Source: Moraxellaceae bacterium
GTDB lineage: Bacteria > Pseudomonadota > Gammaproteobacteria > Pseudomonadales > Moraxellaceae
Assembly: GCA_003543245.1 (NCBI GenBank)
Contig: DPJB01000041.1
Coordinates: 1-23,148 of the forward strand
Direction: 5' to 3'
Length of the DNA: 23,148 bases
The notes under the pieces were generated by a model. The model saw nothing but the letters and a program-made list of their open reading frames with translations. It was not told the DNA's origin and did no database searches. The position numbers and the translations under genes are program-made. Positions within the stretch are counted from its first letter, which is position 1. Each line of letters begins with the position of its first letter. Positions 22,107 to 23,148 of this stretch are shown here, piece by piece.

Positions 22107-22787
22107 ATGCGAGTACTGCTGGCCGAAGACGACATCATGCTGGGGGAAGCCCTGCAGGAGGCCCTGATGAAACAGGGTTTTGTGGTCGACTGGATGAAAG
22201 ATGGCAACAGCGCCCTGCACGCATTGCAGAGCGAGCATTTTGATCTTGCCATTCTGGACCTTGGCCTGCCGCGCCGTGACGGCATGGAAGTGCTGAGCGA
22301 ACTGCGCCGGCTGGGCAATGATTTGCCGGTGCTCATCCTGACCGCGCGCGACACCCTGGATGCACGCGTAGCCGGACTGGATGCCGGCGCCGACGACTAC
22401 CTGCTGAAACCGTTCGACATGGCCGAACTGTCCGCACGACTGCGCGCACTGCTGCGCCGCCGCGCCGGCCGCGCACACACCACCATCCAGCATGAAGATA
22501 TCGTGCTCGACCCTGCCAGCCAGCAGGTCACCTGCAAGGGCCAACCTGTCGTGCTGCCACGCCGTGAATACATGCTGCTCAAGGAACTGCTCGAACATGT
22601 CGGCGAAGTCCTCACGCGCGACCGGCTGGAGACATCACTTTATGGCTGGATGGATGAAGTGGAAAGCAATTCACTGGAAGTGCACATTCACCACCTGCGC
22701 AAGAAATTTCACCCGGAACTTATCCGCACCCTGCGCGGCGTCGGCTACATGATTCCCAAACCAGCAGACAAGCCGGCAGACCACTGA
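22107..22787 (+). CDS. OmpR-family response regulator, QseB/PmrA type
   Basis: A 226-residue two-component regulator. The receiver domain (1-115) has the acidic pocket EDD (7-9), the phospho-acceptor D51 in ILDLGLPRRDG and the conserved K101 in LLKPF. The C-terminal winged helix (about 125-220) contains LPRREYMLLKELL, DEVESNSLEVHIHHLRKK and IRTLRGVGYMI. The recognition-helix pattern SN-x-(L/V)-EVH-x-H-x-LR-x-K is that of QseB/PmrA/TctD-type regulators, which bind paired CTTAAG-like half sites. Two such sites lie before dsbD and the thioredoxin gene. Weak GGGCG upstream. Its stop overlaps the kinase start (TGATG). Confidence 0.93.
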   Translation: MRVLLAEDDIMLGEALQEALMKQGFVVDWMKDGNSALHALQSEHFDLAILDLGLPRRDGMEVLSELRRLGNDLPVLILTARDTLDARVAGLDAGADDYLLKPFDMAELSARLRALLRRRAGRAHTTIQHEDIVLDPASQQVTCKGQPVVLPRREYMLLKELLEHVGEVLTRDRLETSLYGWMDEVESNSLEVHIHHLRKKFHPELIRTLRGVGYMIPKPADKPADH

Positions 22788-23148
22788 TGCGCTCGATACG
22801 ACACCAGCTCCTGCTCGCCCTGATTGCCACCTTGCTGGTGACGTTCTCGGCATCCGGCCTGCTCAGTTATTTCACCACCGCGCATGAAACCCGCGAACTG
22901 TTTGATGCACAGCTGATCGAGAATGCCCGCGTGCTCAAGGGCGTCATGAACCATCCCGCCAGCAAGGTCGACTGGGCCCACATGCGTGCATCACTGGAAG
23001 AAACCGCCAGCGAAAATGTTTCTACCAGCGATCCCATGGCCGAAGGCCACAACTACGAGAAAAAAATTGCGATCCAGGTCTGGTCGCCGGAGGGCAATCT
23101 GGTGCTGCGCTCGCCCAGTGCGCCGGAATACTCCCTCGGCCCCTTGCG
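22787..23148 (+). CDS. Sensor histidine kinase, N-terminal part only
   Basis: The first 120 codons of a QseC/PmrB-type membrane histidine kinase; the gene runs off the right edge. A membrane helix (about 7-31, LLLALIATLLVTFSASGLLSYF) leads to a periplasmic sensor region containing HETRELFDAQLIENARVL and IAIQVWSPEGNLVLRSPSAP, typical of the 2CSK_N sensor domain. HAMP, histidine and ATPase domains lie outside the window. The ATG overlaps the regulator stop by one base, so the two are a coupled pair. The signal is unknown; the context suggests envelope redox or metal status. Confidence 0.9.
   Translation, partial: MRSIRHQLLLALIATLLVTFSASGLLSYFTTAHETRELFDAQLIENARVLKGVMNHPASKVDWAHMRASLEETASENVSTSDPMAEGHNYEKKIAIQVWSPEGNLVLRSPSAPEYSLGPL

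Noticed and set aside
1..23148. Mobile elements, CRISPR arrays, tRNA or rRNA genes
   Set aside because: No transposase, integrase, direct-repeat arrays, cloverleaf or ribosomal RNA sequence was seen, and gene content and base composition look uniform throughout.

Overview
This 23.1 kb window is chromosomal DNA of roughly 60% GC from a Gram-negative bacterium. The conserved gene blocks hrcA/recN/grpE/dnaK, fur/bamE and ratA/rnfH/smpB point to the Gammaproteobacteria. An hrcA gene next to sigma-32-type heat-shock promoters argues against the enterics and for a deeper-branching or Xanthomonas/Nevskia-like lineage; I cannot name the genus. Coding density is high. I see no rRNA, tRNA, insertion sequence, phage or CRISPR, and no gap over 300 bases without a gene.

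Layout. (1) 1-2324, minus strand: hrcA, grpE and the 5' part of dnaK. A near-consensus sigma-32 promoter sits before grpE and another before dnaK, and a sigma-70 promoter sits right on the hrcA start. (2) 2434-7403, plus strand: recN, a CHASE2 adenylate cyclase, a periplasmic SH3 protein and a secreted M48 metalloprotease, closed by a strong bidirectional terminator. (3) 7467-11032, minus strand: a membrane-anchored M48 protease followed by three different AIM24-family paralogues. (4) fur (minus) divergent from bamE (plus). (5) 12220-14262: a TonB-dependent copper receptor of the OprC type with a CxxxM metal motif. (6) 14358-16346, minus strand: an NSS-like transporter, ratA and rnfH as an overlapping operon, divergent from smpB, which has a perfect -10 box and probably a leaderless message.

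(7) 17059-23148 is the most interesting part, an apparently complete envelope redox module. dsbD (inner-membrane thiol reductase) runs divergently from a TlpA-like thioredoxin, a tiny DUF4266 lipoprotein ending GGGGCGCN, a DUF3570 outer-membrane beta-barrel, an ApbE flavin transferase without a signal peptide, and a QseB/PmrA-type response regulator with its sensor kinase (truncated by the window end). The barrel carries D-S-L-T-G-A-S, a match to the sequence ApbE flavinylates on threonine. The dsbD/thioredoxin intergenic region holds two 17-bp boxes, CTTAAG-N5-GTTAA(T/G), each pointing toward its own gene and each matching 11 of 12 positions of the PmrA/QseB-type operator. I infer that the two-component system controls both sides of the module and that electrons may pass from DsbD through the thioredoxin to surface-linked thiols and/or FMN. 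The function is not established by the sequence.
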